Both the position numbers and the translations under genes were made by a program. DNA of 17,090 bases, taken from Anaerolineales bacterium UBA3001. GTDB taxonomy: Bacteria > Chloroflexota > Anaerolineae > Anaerolineales > UBA11657. Shown in pieces: positions 1 through 6,912 of this stretch. Every line of letters begins with the position of its first letter. The first letter of the stretch is position 1. Under the pieces are notes generated by a model that ran no database searches, was not told the DNA's origin, and saw nothing but the letters and a program-made list of their open reading frames with translations. The DNA is taken from positions 1 through 17,090 of the forward strand of contig DDZT01000004.1 in NCBI GenBank assembly GCA_002346435.1, read 5' to 3'.

Positions 1-284
1 TTAAGAAACCAGCCATAGTCATGTGAAACTATCAAGTCGTAATTCTGCATATCCGCTAATGCGCGCCCTTGTTTCCGTATAAAATACGGCTGCAGTATTT
101 TCGCGTAATTTGAACAATAGAAATTTACGTTATCAAAACATTCATATCTAGTCACACCAGGTACATGACTAGTCAGAATATCGATATTGTACCAATGTGA
201 TGACAATTCACTTAGTGTATTGTAAAAAGCTCCTCGCTCACCTCTTACAACGGTGGTATCACCACTAAGCATAAGTAAATTCAA
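1..284 (-). CDS. Glycosyltransferase, N-terminal part only (cut by window edge)
   Basis: Only the first 94 codons are present; the gene continues past position 1. The translation begins LNLLMLSGDTTVVRGERGAF, then runs through WYNIDILTSHVPG and YDLIVSHDYGWF. The GxxTxxxRGERGAF opening and the later SHDYG segment resemble the N-terminal Rossmann half of GT4-type glycosyltransferases; this is recognition by pattern, not by alignment. I place the start at a TTG (284-282): an excellent GGAGGT ribosome site lies six bases upstream (296-291) and the TTG overlaps the TGA stop of the preceding glycosyltransferase as TTGA, a translational-coupling arrangement. The first ATG (272) is four codons further in and has no such site. 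It is the last visible member of the minus-strand glycan operon and probably adds another sugar to the same polysaccharide or lipid-linked glycan. Donor and acceptor cannot be told. Confidence 0.7.
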   Translation of the reverse strand, partial: MNLLMLSGDTTVVRGERGAFYNTLSELSSHWYNIDILTSHVPGVTRYECFDNVNFYCSNYAKILQPYFIRKQGRALADMQNYDLIVSHDYGWFL

Positions 285-1447
285 TTGATGACCTCCAGCA
301 AATAATTCTCAGTTTTTTCAATTAGACTGTCCCATGAAAACCGTTGTAATGTATGGCCTGCACCTATTGACAGTTTTTGTACCAAAGAACCTTGGTTCAA
401 TAATTGTCTAATGGCATCAGCCAAAGCTGTTTCATTGCCAGCAGGCACAAGCAATCCATTTACTTGATCTGTTATCACCTCAACAGTACCGCCGATTGAT
501 GATGCTACCACCGGAGTTCCACAGGCCATTGCTTCTAAAACTGAATGAGGCATACCTTCATAGGTTGAAAATAGGACAAACACATCTGCAGCACGCATAA
601 TATTGTATAAATTCTCCTGAGATCTAAAACCAAGAAATTGCACCGGTAATTCAGATTCCGCAGCAAGTTTTTCCAGCTGTTTACGCTCAGGACCATCACC
701 TGCTACCATCAAGCCTATCCTAGGAAAATCATCTCTGATTTTAGCAATAGTCCGTATTATGCTATCAACACCTTTCCATGATACCAATCTAGCTGCGGTC
801 AGCACTATAGGCAATTTTTCAGAATAACCCAATATTTTGCGAGCATCTATTTTGCTGGGCAAATTATCAAAACGACTATAATCTAGAGCATTGTAGACAA
901 CTCTAATGTGATCAGGTGACACACCCCAACCAGAAACCAATTTGCCTATATATTTGCTGGGAACAATTACCAGACTAGCTTTTTTTGTATACCATGCACG
1001 TATTTTCTGCAATACACGAACCCGCCACCCATGTCTACTAATCTGAAATTCATCGATAGTTTGCCGTTTGTTGATCCAATTGTGGCGCACGCTATATTCC
1101 CAGGCAAAATCGCTCACATTTTTCAACACTATAGGTTTACGTAATATGAGGTTAGCCAGAATAACAGGTAAGCCATAATCGCTTACAAACAGTACGTCAT
1201 AATAGCGAGCTCTCCACAATATATTTATAGTGAACAAAACTAATCGAAGGATTAAAGGCCAGCTGCGCGAAACTCGATATACGGGGTAAGGAAAACCATC
1301 ATCTATTCCACTATTTTTAGCATCAGTATAGGTAATAACGGAAACATGATGTCCACGTTCTATGAGCTCAGGCAGCAGTCTTCTAAGATAGGTAGAAGGA
1401 CCACCAACCTCAGGATGATAAGAACCAGAGACTACATATAAACGCAT
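281..1447 (-). CDS. GT4-family glycosyltransferase
   Basis: A 388-residue GT-B fold glycosyltransferase, typical in length for family GT4. The N-terminal glycine-rich loop HPEVGGPSTYLRRL (11-24) marks the acceptor-side Rossmann domain. The C-terminal donor domain shows TAARLVSWKG (217-226), whose Arg and Lys usually bind the donor diphosphate, then VAGDGPER (248-255) and the EX7E motif E297...E305 in EGMPHSVLEAMACGTPVVAS. It should move a sugar from a nucleotide donor onto a growing glycan at the inner face of the cytoplasmic membrane, with retention of configuration. The gene starts 13 bases after the UDP-sugar dehydrogenase stop and its own TGA overlaps the TTG start of the next glycosyltransferase, so it sits inside one operon. 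No strong ribosome site precedes its ATG. The sugar specificity cannot be read from sequence. Confidence 0.9.
   Translation of the reverse strand: MRLYVVSGSYHPEVGGPSTYLRRLLPELIERGHHVSVITYTDAKNSGIDDGFPYPVYRVSRSWPLILRLVLFTINILWRARYYDVLFVSDYGLPVILANLILRKPIVLKNVSDFAWEYSVRHNWINKRQTIDEFQISRHGWRVRVLQKIRAWYTKKASLVIVPSKYIGKLVSGWGVSPDHIRVVYNALDYSRFDNLPSKIDARKILGYSEKLPIVLTAARLVSWKGVDSIIRTIAKIRDDFPRIGLMVAGDGPERKQLEKLAAESELPVQFLGFRSQENLYNIMRAADVFVLFSTYEGMPHSVLEAMACGTPVVASSIGGTVEVITDQVNGLLVPAGNETALADAIRQLLNQGSLVQKLSIGAGHTLQRFSWDSLIEKTENYLLEVIN
291..296 (-). promoter_or_regulatory. Strong ribosome-binding site that fixes a TTG start
   Basis: GGAGGT on the minus strand, six bases before the TTG at 284. It lies inside the end of the upstream glycosyltransferase gene, and supports the TTG over the internal ATG at 272 for the partial glycosyltransferase. 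Confidence 0.7.
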
Positions 1448-1460
1448 CTGTATAGTACGG

Positions 1461-2777
1461 TTATATCTTGACTACCCTGGCAAGGCCATTCAAGCCCACT
1501 GTAGCATTCCTCGTATCAACAACCAAGTTGGTGTGATTCAGAATGTCAGTCCAGTCATAATAGCTATGGTCAGTTACAATGATCACACAATCCACTGACT
1601 CCAAAATTGACAGATCATGATCAACAGAGCTTATATCTACTTGATCGAACTGGATACTCGATACATATGGATCATGATAGTGAACTATCGCACCTTGCTG
1701 CATCAATAGTTGTATGATATCTAGTGCTGGCGCTTCACGTACATCATCCACATCAGCCTTGTACGCAACACCTAATATCAGAACCTTAGATCCACGAACT
1801 GGTTTACTATCTTCATTCAAAGCTTCAGCAACCTTTCGCACAACATAACGAGGCATATTAGTATTTATTTCATCAGCAAGCTCTATGAAACGTGCATTAA
1901 AATTCAGAGATTTTAGCTTCCATGAAAGATAAAGGGGATCAATAGGGATACAATGTCCCCCCAAACCAGGCCCTGGATAAAATGGCATATATCCAAATGG
2001 TTTCGTTTTTGCAGCTGCTATTACTTCCCATACATCAATTCCCAACTTATCGCACATAATAGCGATTTCGTTAATAAGACCTATATTTACAGCTCGAAAT
2101 GTGTTTTCAAGCAGTTTCACCATTTCAGCTGCTTGTGTAGAAGAGACTTTAACCACCTCTTCCACTACCGTATCGTAGAGTGCCATAGCTACATCGGCAC
2201 AATCTAACGTGACCCCGCCAATTACTTTCGGTGTGTTGCGAACACCATAAATGGTATTTGCAGGATCAATTCTTTCTGGTGAATATGCTAGAAATATGTC
2301 TTCACCGACAACATATCCATTTCCAATCATAATAGGCAATACCACCTCAGCAGTAGTGCCAGGATACGTTGTGCTCTCCAAAATAATCAGCGTGCCTGGC
2401 CGCAAATGCTTAGCTATTTGATTAGCAGCAGCTACAACATATGACATATCAGGATCCCGAGTTTTCCGAAGTGGTGTAGGAACACATATGCTAATAGCAT
2501 CAAGCTCACCGATAGCTCCGTAATCCTGCGTGGCCATTAGTCGGCCCGTTGAGACCATATCACTAAATAATTCGGCTGATATATCAGTGATATAGCAATC
2601 ACCCCTATTCAGAGCATCCACTTTGATTGAATCTGTATCAATACCCACAACATGGTAGCCTGCCTGAGCAAATTCAACAGCCAAAGGCAGCCCAACATAA
2701 CCTAGTCCAATAATACCTACGCGGGCCTCTTTATTTTGAATCTTATCTGTTAGAGCTGTACTAAGCGATTTGGGCAT
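1461..2777 (-). CDS. UDP-N-acetylhexosamine (or UDP-glucose-type) 6-dehydrogenase, WbpA/WecC-like
   Basis: An NAD-dependent four-electron dehydrogenase that oxidises the C6 hydroxyl of a UDP-sugar to a carboxylate, giving a UDP-uronic acid for polysaccharide synthesis. The Rossmann motif GIIGLGYVGLP is at about residues 21-31. Further family blocks are ESTTYPGTT (134-142), SPERIDP (166-172) and EMVKLLENTFRAVNIGLINE (218-237, with the conserved Lys). The catalytic cysteine is in GPGLGGHCIPIDP (269-281), followed by a C-terminal Rossmann half with GVAYKADVDDVREAPAL. The GPGLGGHCIPIDP form and overall layout look closest to UDP-GlcNAc 6-dehydrogenases of the WbpA type; UDP-ManNAc dehydrogenase is the main alternative. 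I chose the ATG at 2777. A TTG two codons upstream (2783) is equally open; neither has a clear ribosome site. It starts 15 bases after the epimerase stop, so the two are co-transcribed and may act in sequence. Confidence 0.88.
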   Translation of the reverse strand: MPKSLSTALTDKIQNKEARVGIIGLGYVGLPLAVEFAQAGYHVVGIDTDSIKVDALNRGDCYITDISAELFSDMVSTGRLMATQDYGAIGELDAISICVPTPLRKTRDPDMSYVVAAANQIAKHLRPGTLIILESTTYPGTTAEVVLPIMIGNGYVVGEDIFLAYSPERIDPANTIYGVRNTPKVIGGVTLDCADVAMALYDTVVEEVVKVSSTQAAEMVKLLENTFRAVNIGLINEIAIMCDKLGIDVWEVIAAAKTKPFGYMPFYPGPGLGGHCIPIDPLYLSWKLKSLNFNARFIELADEINTNMPRYVVRKVAEALNEDSKPVRGSKVLILGVAYKADVDDVREAPALDIIQLLMQQGAIVHYHDPYVSSIQFDQVDISSVDHDLSILESVDCVIIVTDHSYYDWTDILNHTNLVVDTRNATVGLNGLARVVKI

Positions 2778-2792
2778 GGCCAAAGCGAGCGC

Positions 2793-3809
2793 TCAATCCA
2801 CCACTACTCGCTCTCCATTAGGGAGTTCCGTGATTGTGTCACTTAAACCATCTTCCTTAAATTGTTTGATAATATCCGCAATAGTGTCATCTAGTGCAAT
2901 GCTCGGATTCCACCCAATGAGGTCATTAATACGACTAATATCAGGAATCCGACGACGCATATCTTCAAATCCTTCTTCCGTAGCTTGCTCATAAGGAACT
3001 AGGATAATCTTTGACTGACTATTACACATATCTTTTACTTTACGTGCCAAATCAAGAATAGATATTTCATCTTTAGCACCTATATTGAATACACGCCCTT
3101 CGGCTTCAGAAGATTCAGCCAGTGATTTAATTGCAGGGATGACATCTCTTACATCACAAAAGCACCGACTCTGATTGCCATCTCCGTAAACTGTTATGTC
3201 AGAACCGGACAAAGCCTGACTCACAAAGCGCGGTACAACCATCCCATAACGTCCCCGTTGACGCGGACCTATCGTATTAAACAAACGGAAAATTACTACT
3301 GGTAGACCCATTTCCTTATGGTAAGCCAAAGCCAAGAATTCGTCCAATGCCTTTGAAGTAGCATAAGCCCAACGATGACGAGTGGTAGCACCCATCAGGC
3401 TATCATCATCCTCCTTGAAAGGTACATTATTCAATTTCCCGTAAATCTCAGATGTTGAAGCAATAAGTATTTTTTTGCGATAACGGCGAGCTGTCCGCAA
3501 CACGTTCTCTGTACCCATGACGTTAGTCTCTATTGTATGGACAGGAGAACGAACAATCAGCTCAACCCCAACTGCAGCAGCTAAGTGTACGATGATATCA
3601 CACTCGCTCACTAAACGATCCATCACAGTTGTATTAGTGATGGATTCGACTACTAATTGAAATTCCTTATTGTTTGACACAGACTCTACATTGTGCATTC
3701 TGCCAGTAGAAAGGTCATCTATGGCAACCACACTATGACCAGCTGCCAATAGATCTTCGGATAAATGGCTGCCAATGAAACCAGCACCACCTGTAATAAG
3801 GAATCTCAT
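2793..3809 (-). CDS. NAD-dependent nucleotide-sugar epimerase/dehydratase (extended SDR)
   Basis: An extended short-chain dehydrogenase of 338 residues acting on a nucleotide sugar. It has the NAD-binding TGGAGFIGSH (6-15), acidic IDDLSTG (30-36) that favours NAD, HLAAAVGVELIVRSP (75-89), the active-site serine region STSEIYG (118-124) and YATSK (149-153) as the YxxxK catalytic pair. RLFNTIGPRQ (175-184), ITVYGDGNQSRCF (205-217) and FNIG (241-244) form the substrate side. The blocks recall UDP-glucuronate decarboxylase (UXS) and UDP-glucose/UDP-GlcNAc(A) 4-epimerases, but the tyrosine block is not the classical UXS one, so I keep the call general. Next to a UDP-HexNAc dehydrogenase, 4-epimerisation of the same UDP-uronic acid (WbpP/TviC logic) is a reasonable inference. 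It is the first gene of the left operon, about 98 bases behind a good promoter. Confidence 0.88.
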   Translation of the reverse strand: MRFLITGGAGFIGSHLSEDLLAAGHSVVAIDDLSTGRMHNVESVSNNKEFQLVVESITNTTVMDRLVSECDIIVHLAAAVGVELIVRSPVHTIETNVMGTENVLRTARRYRKKILIASTSEIYGKLNNVPFKEDDDSLMGATTRHRWAYATSKALDEFLALAYHKEMGLPVVIFRLFNTIGPRQRGRYGMVVPRFVSQALSGSDITVYGDGNQSRCFCDVRDVIPAIKSLAESSEAEGRVFNIGAKDEISILDLARKVKDMCNSQSKIILVPYEQATEEGFEDMRRRIPDISRINDLIGWNPSIALDDTIADIIKQFKEDGLSDTITELPNGERVVVD

Positions 3810-3913
3810 ATATTCACTCTACTTATCATTATGCACAAAACAAAATTCTCAAAGTATCACGCTTGTTATTTTGATTATTATATTAAACTGACATATCTTC
3901 TATGCAATCGAGA

Positions 3914-3942
3914 ATTATAACTTCCAGCATGGACCCTGTCCA
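3914..3942 (-). promoter_or_regulatory. Sigma-70-type promoter of the left glycan operon
   Basis: On the minus strand TGGACA (3942-3937; five of six bases match TTGACA), a 17-base spacer and a perfect TATAAT (3919-3914). Transcription would start near 3907, giving a leader of about 98 bases before the epimerase ATG. It begins just past the stop of the uracil-DNA glycosylase gene (3959), so it makes the glycan genes separable from tsaE-tsaB upstream. The -35 overlaps a small inverted repeat (TGGAC-CCT-GTCCA, 3930-3942) whose role is unknown. Confidence 0.55.
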
Positions 3943-3958
3943 CACTAATGCAATCACA

Positions 3959-4573
3959 CTATAACAAGTCTAATTGCTCAAAAACTGTCTGAGCCTCATG
4001 ATCATCTTCACTATTCATTTCAGTGATAAAACCTGGTAAGCGACTAAAATCTTCATGAAGTACAGGACGCTTATTAGGATTGTAAAGAGCCGCTGCAGGA
4101 TGGAACATAGGCACAACAACACGTGACCCGAAACGCTTAGGTACCCCGTGAATATCACTGATTCGGGTACCAGGAAACCAGCGTGCCATTGAAAATCTAC
4201 CTAAAGTTACAATTACACTTGGATTAATCAAGTCTATCTGCCTCTCGAGATATGCATTGCAAGATGCTATCTCCCCTGGATTTGGATCACGATTTTGTGG
4301 AGGACGGCATTTCACTATATTCGTTATATAAACATCTTCACGTCGTAAATCAATTCCTTGTAGAAGTTCGTCAAGAAACTTACCCGCTGCACCTACAAAT
4401 GGCAACCCATTTTCATCCTCATTTTTACCAGGCCCCTCTCCGATAAACATAATATTAGCATCAATATTACCTGACCCAGGAACAGCATGCTTACGAGTGT
4501 TTGCCAATGTACACAACTCACATGTCCGTATTTTCTTATCTACAACTTCCAGATTGTCAGATTCAAACACCAT
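3959..4573 (-). CDS. Type-4 (UDGa) uracil-DNA glycosylase, Fe-S
   Basis: Removes uracil from DNA to start base-excision repair after cytosine deamination or dUTP misincorporation. Numbering from the ATG two codons upstream (4579), the four cysteines of the family's 4Fe-4S cluster are C20 and C23 (CELC), C91 (KCRPPQNRDP) and C107. Motif A is GEGPGKNEDENGLPFVG (47-63) with the substrate-site acidic residues, and motif B is HPAA (160-163). Most members I know read GEAPG; here it is GEGPG. The length of about 204 residues is normal for family 4. I chose the ATG at 4573 because an AGGAG (4586-4582) sits eight bases before it but only two before the ATG at 4579. The stop codon of the preceding sugar epimerase is part of that ribosome site (TAGGAG), so the two are translationally coupled. 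Confidence 0.92.
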   Translation of the reverse strand: MVFESDNLEVVDKKIRTCELCTLANTRKHAVPGSGNIDANIMFIGEGPGKNEDENGLPFVGAAGKFLDELLQGIDLRREDVYITNIVKCRPPQNRDPNPGEIASCNAYLERQIDLINPSVIVTLGRFSMARWFPGTRISDIHGVPKRFGSRVVVPMFHPAAALYNPNKRPVLHEDFSRLPGFITEMNSEDDHEAQTVFEQLDLL

Positions 4574-4581
4574 CTTCATTG

Positions 4582-4586
4582 CTCCT
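4582..4586 (-). promoter_or_regulatory. Ribosome-binding site deciding the UDG start
   Basis: AGGAG on the minus strand overlaps the TAG stop (4587-4585) of the epimerase. Spacing is two bases to the ATG at 4579 and eight to the ATG at 4573, favouring the second. Confidence 0.55.
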
Positions 4587-5610
4587 AAATTTGTGATACT
4601 AAACTGAGATTATTATTTACCCAATCCCACAGCATCCGTACTCCATTCATAGGATTAACCTTAGGATTCCAACCATAATTCTCAAATAAGGTTATATCAC
4701 TAATATACACCTTCTGATCTCCCGGTCTCCAATCGTGATGTTTCACAGATATACTTCTTCCAGCCAATTTGCTGAGAAGAGGCTCCATTTCATTCCAAAT
4801 GGAAACTGTAAATGCTGATCCCCCTCCAATATTAAAAACTCCTCCTGTAAATCGAGATGGATCGCTCAATACTAAATCATATGCATCTAACAAATCGTCC
4901 ACCCACAGAATATCGCGCACCTGTTTACCATCACCATAAATATTAATTTCGGAATCCTGAAGAATAGAGATGATAAAATGAGCCAACCAACCTTGATCTT
5001 CGATACCGTACTGACGTGTTCCATAAATGCATGATTGTCTAAATACAACTGTTGGTAATTCATAAATGCGTGCATAATCACGCACATATTGATCCCCTGC
5101 TCCTTTAGAGCACCCGTAAGGAGAATGAAAATCCAAAGGACGATTTTCAGAAATACCTAATGGCAAATCCTTATATGTCCACCGCTTTTCTAATTCCACC
5201 ACTTCCAATTCATCCATAGCTCCATACACCTTGTTTGTGGAGGCATATACAACTAAAGGTTTCTTGACTGATTTCCTTGCAGCTTCCAACAAGTTAAAGG
5301 TCCCAACTGCATTAATTTCAAAATCCTCTCTTGGGCATCTTACAGATTCGGTCACAGCTACTTGAGCAGCAAAGTGAAAAACAGCATCCTTTTCAGATAC
5401 TGCCGAATTGACACTTTCAACATCACGTATATCTCCCAGAAAAAATTCGAGTCCATCAGAAAATGTTTCATTGAGCCAATCAAGATTTTTTGCTGATCCT
5501 TTACGAGAAAGATTGTCAAATAATGTGACTTTGTGGCCACACTGCAATAAACGAGCAGCATAATTGCTGCCAATAAATCCAGCACCACCTGTGATTAATA
5601 TATTTGCCAT
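4585..5610 (-). CDS. CDP-paratose 2-epimerase-like SDR (NAD-dependent sugar epimerase)
   Basis: An extended SDR of 341 residues. The nucleotide-binding TGGAGFIGSN (7-16) is followed by FHFAAQVAVTESV (78-90), the active-site segment YASTNKVYG (122-130), PLDFHSPYGCSKGAGDQYVRDYAR (158-181; YxxxK = Y165/K169) and FRQSCIYGTRQYGIEDQGW (190-208). STNKVYG with DFHSPYGCSKGAGDQYVRDYAR and YG-EDQGW is the signature I associate with CDP-paratose/CDP-tyvelose 2-epimerases (RfbE group), which invert C2 of a CDP-3,6-dideoxyhexose. Many bacterial members of this subgroup act on other nucleotide sugars, so the substrate is not certain, and no CDP-glucose dehydratase is visible here. It follows tsaB by 56 bases and its TAG stop lies in the UDG ribosome site, so it is carried in a mixed operon with tRNA-modification and repair genes. 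Confidence 0.85.
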   Translation of the reverse strand: MANILITGGAGFIGSNYAARLLQCGHKVTLFDNLSRKGSAKNLDWLNETFSDGLEFFLGDIRDVESVNSAVSEKDAVFHFAAQVAVTESVRCPREDFEINAVGTFNLLEAARKSVKKPLVVYASTNKVYGAMDELEVVELEKRWTYKDLPLGISENRPLDFHSPYGCSKGAGDQYVRDYARIYELPTVVFRQSCIYGTRQYGIEDQGWLAHFIISILQDSEINIYGDGKQVRDILWVDDLLDAYDLVLSDPSRFTGGVFNIGGGSAFTVSIWNEMEPLLSKLAGRSISVKHHDWRPGDQKVYISDITLFENYGWNPKVNPMNGVRMLWDWVNNNLSLVSQI

Positions 5611-5666
5611 AGCTTGATAACTACACTACTATCATTCTACAACCATAGTTCAAATTAGTGATTGAC

Positions 5667-6317
5667 CTAAGTGGTACGCAAATAAAATGGTGATAATGAA
5701 TTGGGTTCATCCAAATCTCCTGTATCCAAGCGTTTTATTGCTATTTCAATCATATAGGCAGCCCGACGCACATTCAATGGCGACGGCGCTATAATTACAT
5801 TTTCTGCAAATTCCGCACGGTCAACAGTCCCCAACTCTCCACATATGTAAAAACTGCCTGATTTGGTCTCCTGTACGACCTCCTGCCAAGTAGTAATATA
5901 TGGAGCACCATCAGTTTTCCATCTACCTGAGTGCCATATATATCTTCCAGATACAATACTTTTTCTACCCGCTGAAATAAGCGCCAACATTACACAGTCA
6001 ACTTTTGGTTGCATATATGCAAGAACATCTAAAGTTGAAATACCTACTAAAGGTATCGAGTGTGCAATAGAAAGACCCTTAGCAAATCCAAGGCCAATAC
6101 GCAAACCAGTAAAAGAGCCTGGTCCTATGGCAACTGCTATACCACTTAATGATTGAGTATTAGCACCTGCAGCAATCATCATACGATTGACATATGATGC
6201 TAGCTCTACAGTATGATTGTTGCCACTCCGCCAACTATGTTCAGAATGTATTTCTAGACCATCATAAAGTGCTACACTGGCCCTCTCGGTAGCAGTATCA
6301 ATACCCAATAACATCAT
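5667..6317 (-). CDS. tsaB: tRNA t6A37 threonylcarbamoyltransferase complex subunit TsaB
   Basis: A 216-residue ASKHA-fold protein that pairs with TsaD and TsaE to transfer threonylcarbamoyl from threonylcarbamoyl-AMP to adenosine 37 of ANN-decoding tRNAs in the cytoplasm. The opening LLGIDTATERASVALYD (3-19) and the central AIGPGSFTGLRIGLGFAKGL (63-82) are the TsaB hallmarks. TsaB lacks the metal-binding histidines of TsaD, and I see none here, which separates it from TsaD. The length is normal. Its ATG overlaps the TsaE stop as ATGA (6317-6314), so the two subunits are translationally coupled. The tsaD gene is not in this window. Confidence 0.93.
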   Translation of the reverse strand: MMLLGIDTATERASVALYDGLEIHSEHSWRSGNNHTVELASYVNRMMIAAGANTQSLSGIAVAIGPGSFTGLRIGLGFAKGLSIAHSIPLVGISTLDVLAYMQPKVDCVMLALISAGRKSIVSGRYIWHSGRWKTDGAPYITTWQEVVQETKSGSFYICGELGTVDRAEFAENVIIAPSPLNVRRAAYMIEIAIKRLDTGDLDEPNSLSPFYLRTT

Positions 6318-6820
6318 GCACTTCCATGTTGAAAAGCATTTTTACGAAATTCCGCAAGTAGTTGTGTGAAGCGATTGCCATCAGCACGCATCTGTATGCT
6401 ACGTTTATCTTCCGTTATGTAACTCATTGTAACCCACAGTTTCTGCTTAGGTATCCAGGACTTAATATGTTCAGGCCATTCTACAATCAAAACAGCACCT
6501 GACTCTAACCGCTCATCTACACAAATATGGTCAGCATCAACAGCAGTGCTTAACCGATAACAATCCATATGATGTAATTCTGCCCCATCAGCACGAGAAT
6601 ATTCATTGACTAAGATATAAGACGGACTGGTAGCCGACTCCAAGGACCCCCATCCACGTGCAACACCAATTGCCAAAGCAGTTTTACCCGACCCTAAATT
6701 ACCACTTAAACCAAGAAAATCTTGAGGTTTAAGTAGTTGACCCAACTTCACTCCATAACGCAGCGTTTGATCATAACTATAGCTAATAAAATCCAACGCA
6801 TGGGAATCCATGATAGGCAT
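6314..6820 (-). CDS. tsaE: tRNA t6A37 complex ATPase subunit TsaE
   Basis: A small P-loop ATPase that binds the TsaB-TsaD heterodimer and drives the t6A cycle. From my start the Walker A loop is GNLGSGKTALAIGVARG (residues 40-56), then TSPSYILVNEY, HMDCYRL and LIVEWPE, all usual TsaE blocks. The frame is open up to an ATG at 6880, but TsaE proteins normally begin just before the segment seen here at SHALDFISYSYDQTLRYG. A perfect TATAAT also sits nine bases before the ATG at 6820. I therefore start at 6820 (MPIMDSHALDF), probably on a leaderless or near-leaderless mRNA; the longer 188-residue version is less likely. It is the first gene of the tsaE-tsaB-epimerase-UDG unit, and is divergent from the phosphoesterase gene. 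Confidence 0.9.
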   Translation of the reverse strand: MPIMDSHALDFISYSYDQTLRYGVKLGQLLKPQDFLGLSGNLGSGKTALAIGVARGWGSLESATSPSYILVNEYSRADGAELHHMDCYRLSTAVDADHICVDERLESGAVLIVEWPEHIKSWIPKQKLWVTMSYITEDKRSIQMRADGNRFTQLLAEFRKNAFQHGSA

Positions 6821-6829
6821 GGCAACGGA

Positions 6830-6858
6830 ATTATAGCGACCAGCTTGAAAGGGTACAA
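6830..6858 (-). promoter_or_regulatory. Proposed tsaE promoter giving a near-leaderless transcript
   Basis: On the minus strand TTGTAC (6858-6853), 17 bases, then TATAAT (6835-6830). The expected start, about seven bases on, is near 6823, only a few bases before the ATG at 6820. The -35 matches only TTG, so the call rests on the perfect -10 and the correct spacer. Confidence 0.4.
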
Positions 6859-6883
6859 GTGGGCGACTACACATACACATGCT

Positions 6884-6911
6884 ATCATAAAGTCTGAGAA
6901 AATTGAGACAA
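6884..6911 (-). promoter_or_regulatory. Second possible promoter for tsaE in the divergent gap
   Basis: On the minus strand TTGTCT (6911-6906), a 16-base spacer and TATGAT (6889-6884). It would start transcription near 6877, giving a leader of about 57 bases to the 6820 ATG, and it would exclude the ATG at 6880. The complementary strand reads TATCAT at 6883-6888, a possible -10 for the plus-strand phosphoesterase, so the two divergent promoters may overlap. Confidence 0.3.
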
Positions 6912-6912
6912 C

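Noticed and set aside
6821..6880. Longer TsaE start at the ATG (6880)
   Set aside because: The 20 extra residues (MCMCSRPLVPFQAGRYNSVA) lie before the usual TsaE start and overlap a perfect TATAAT; no ribosome site supports them.
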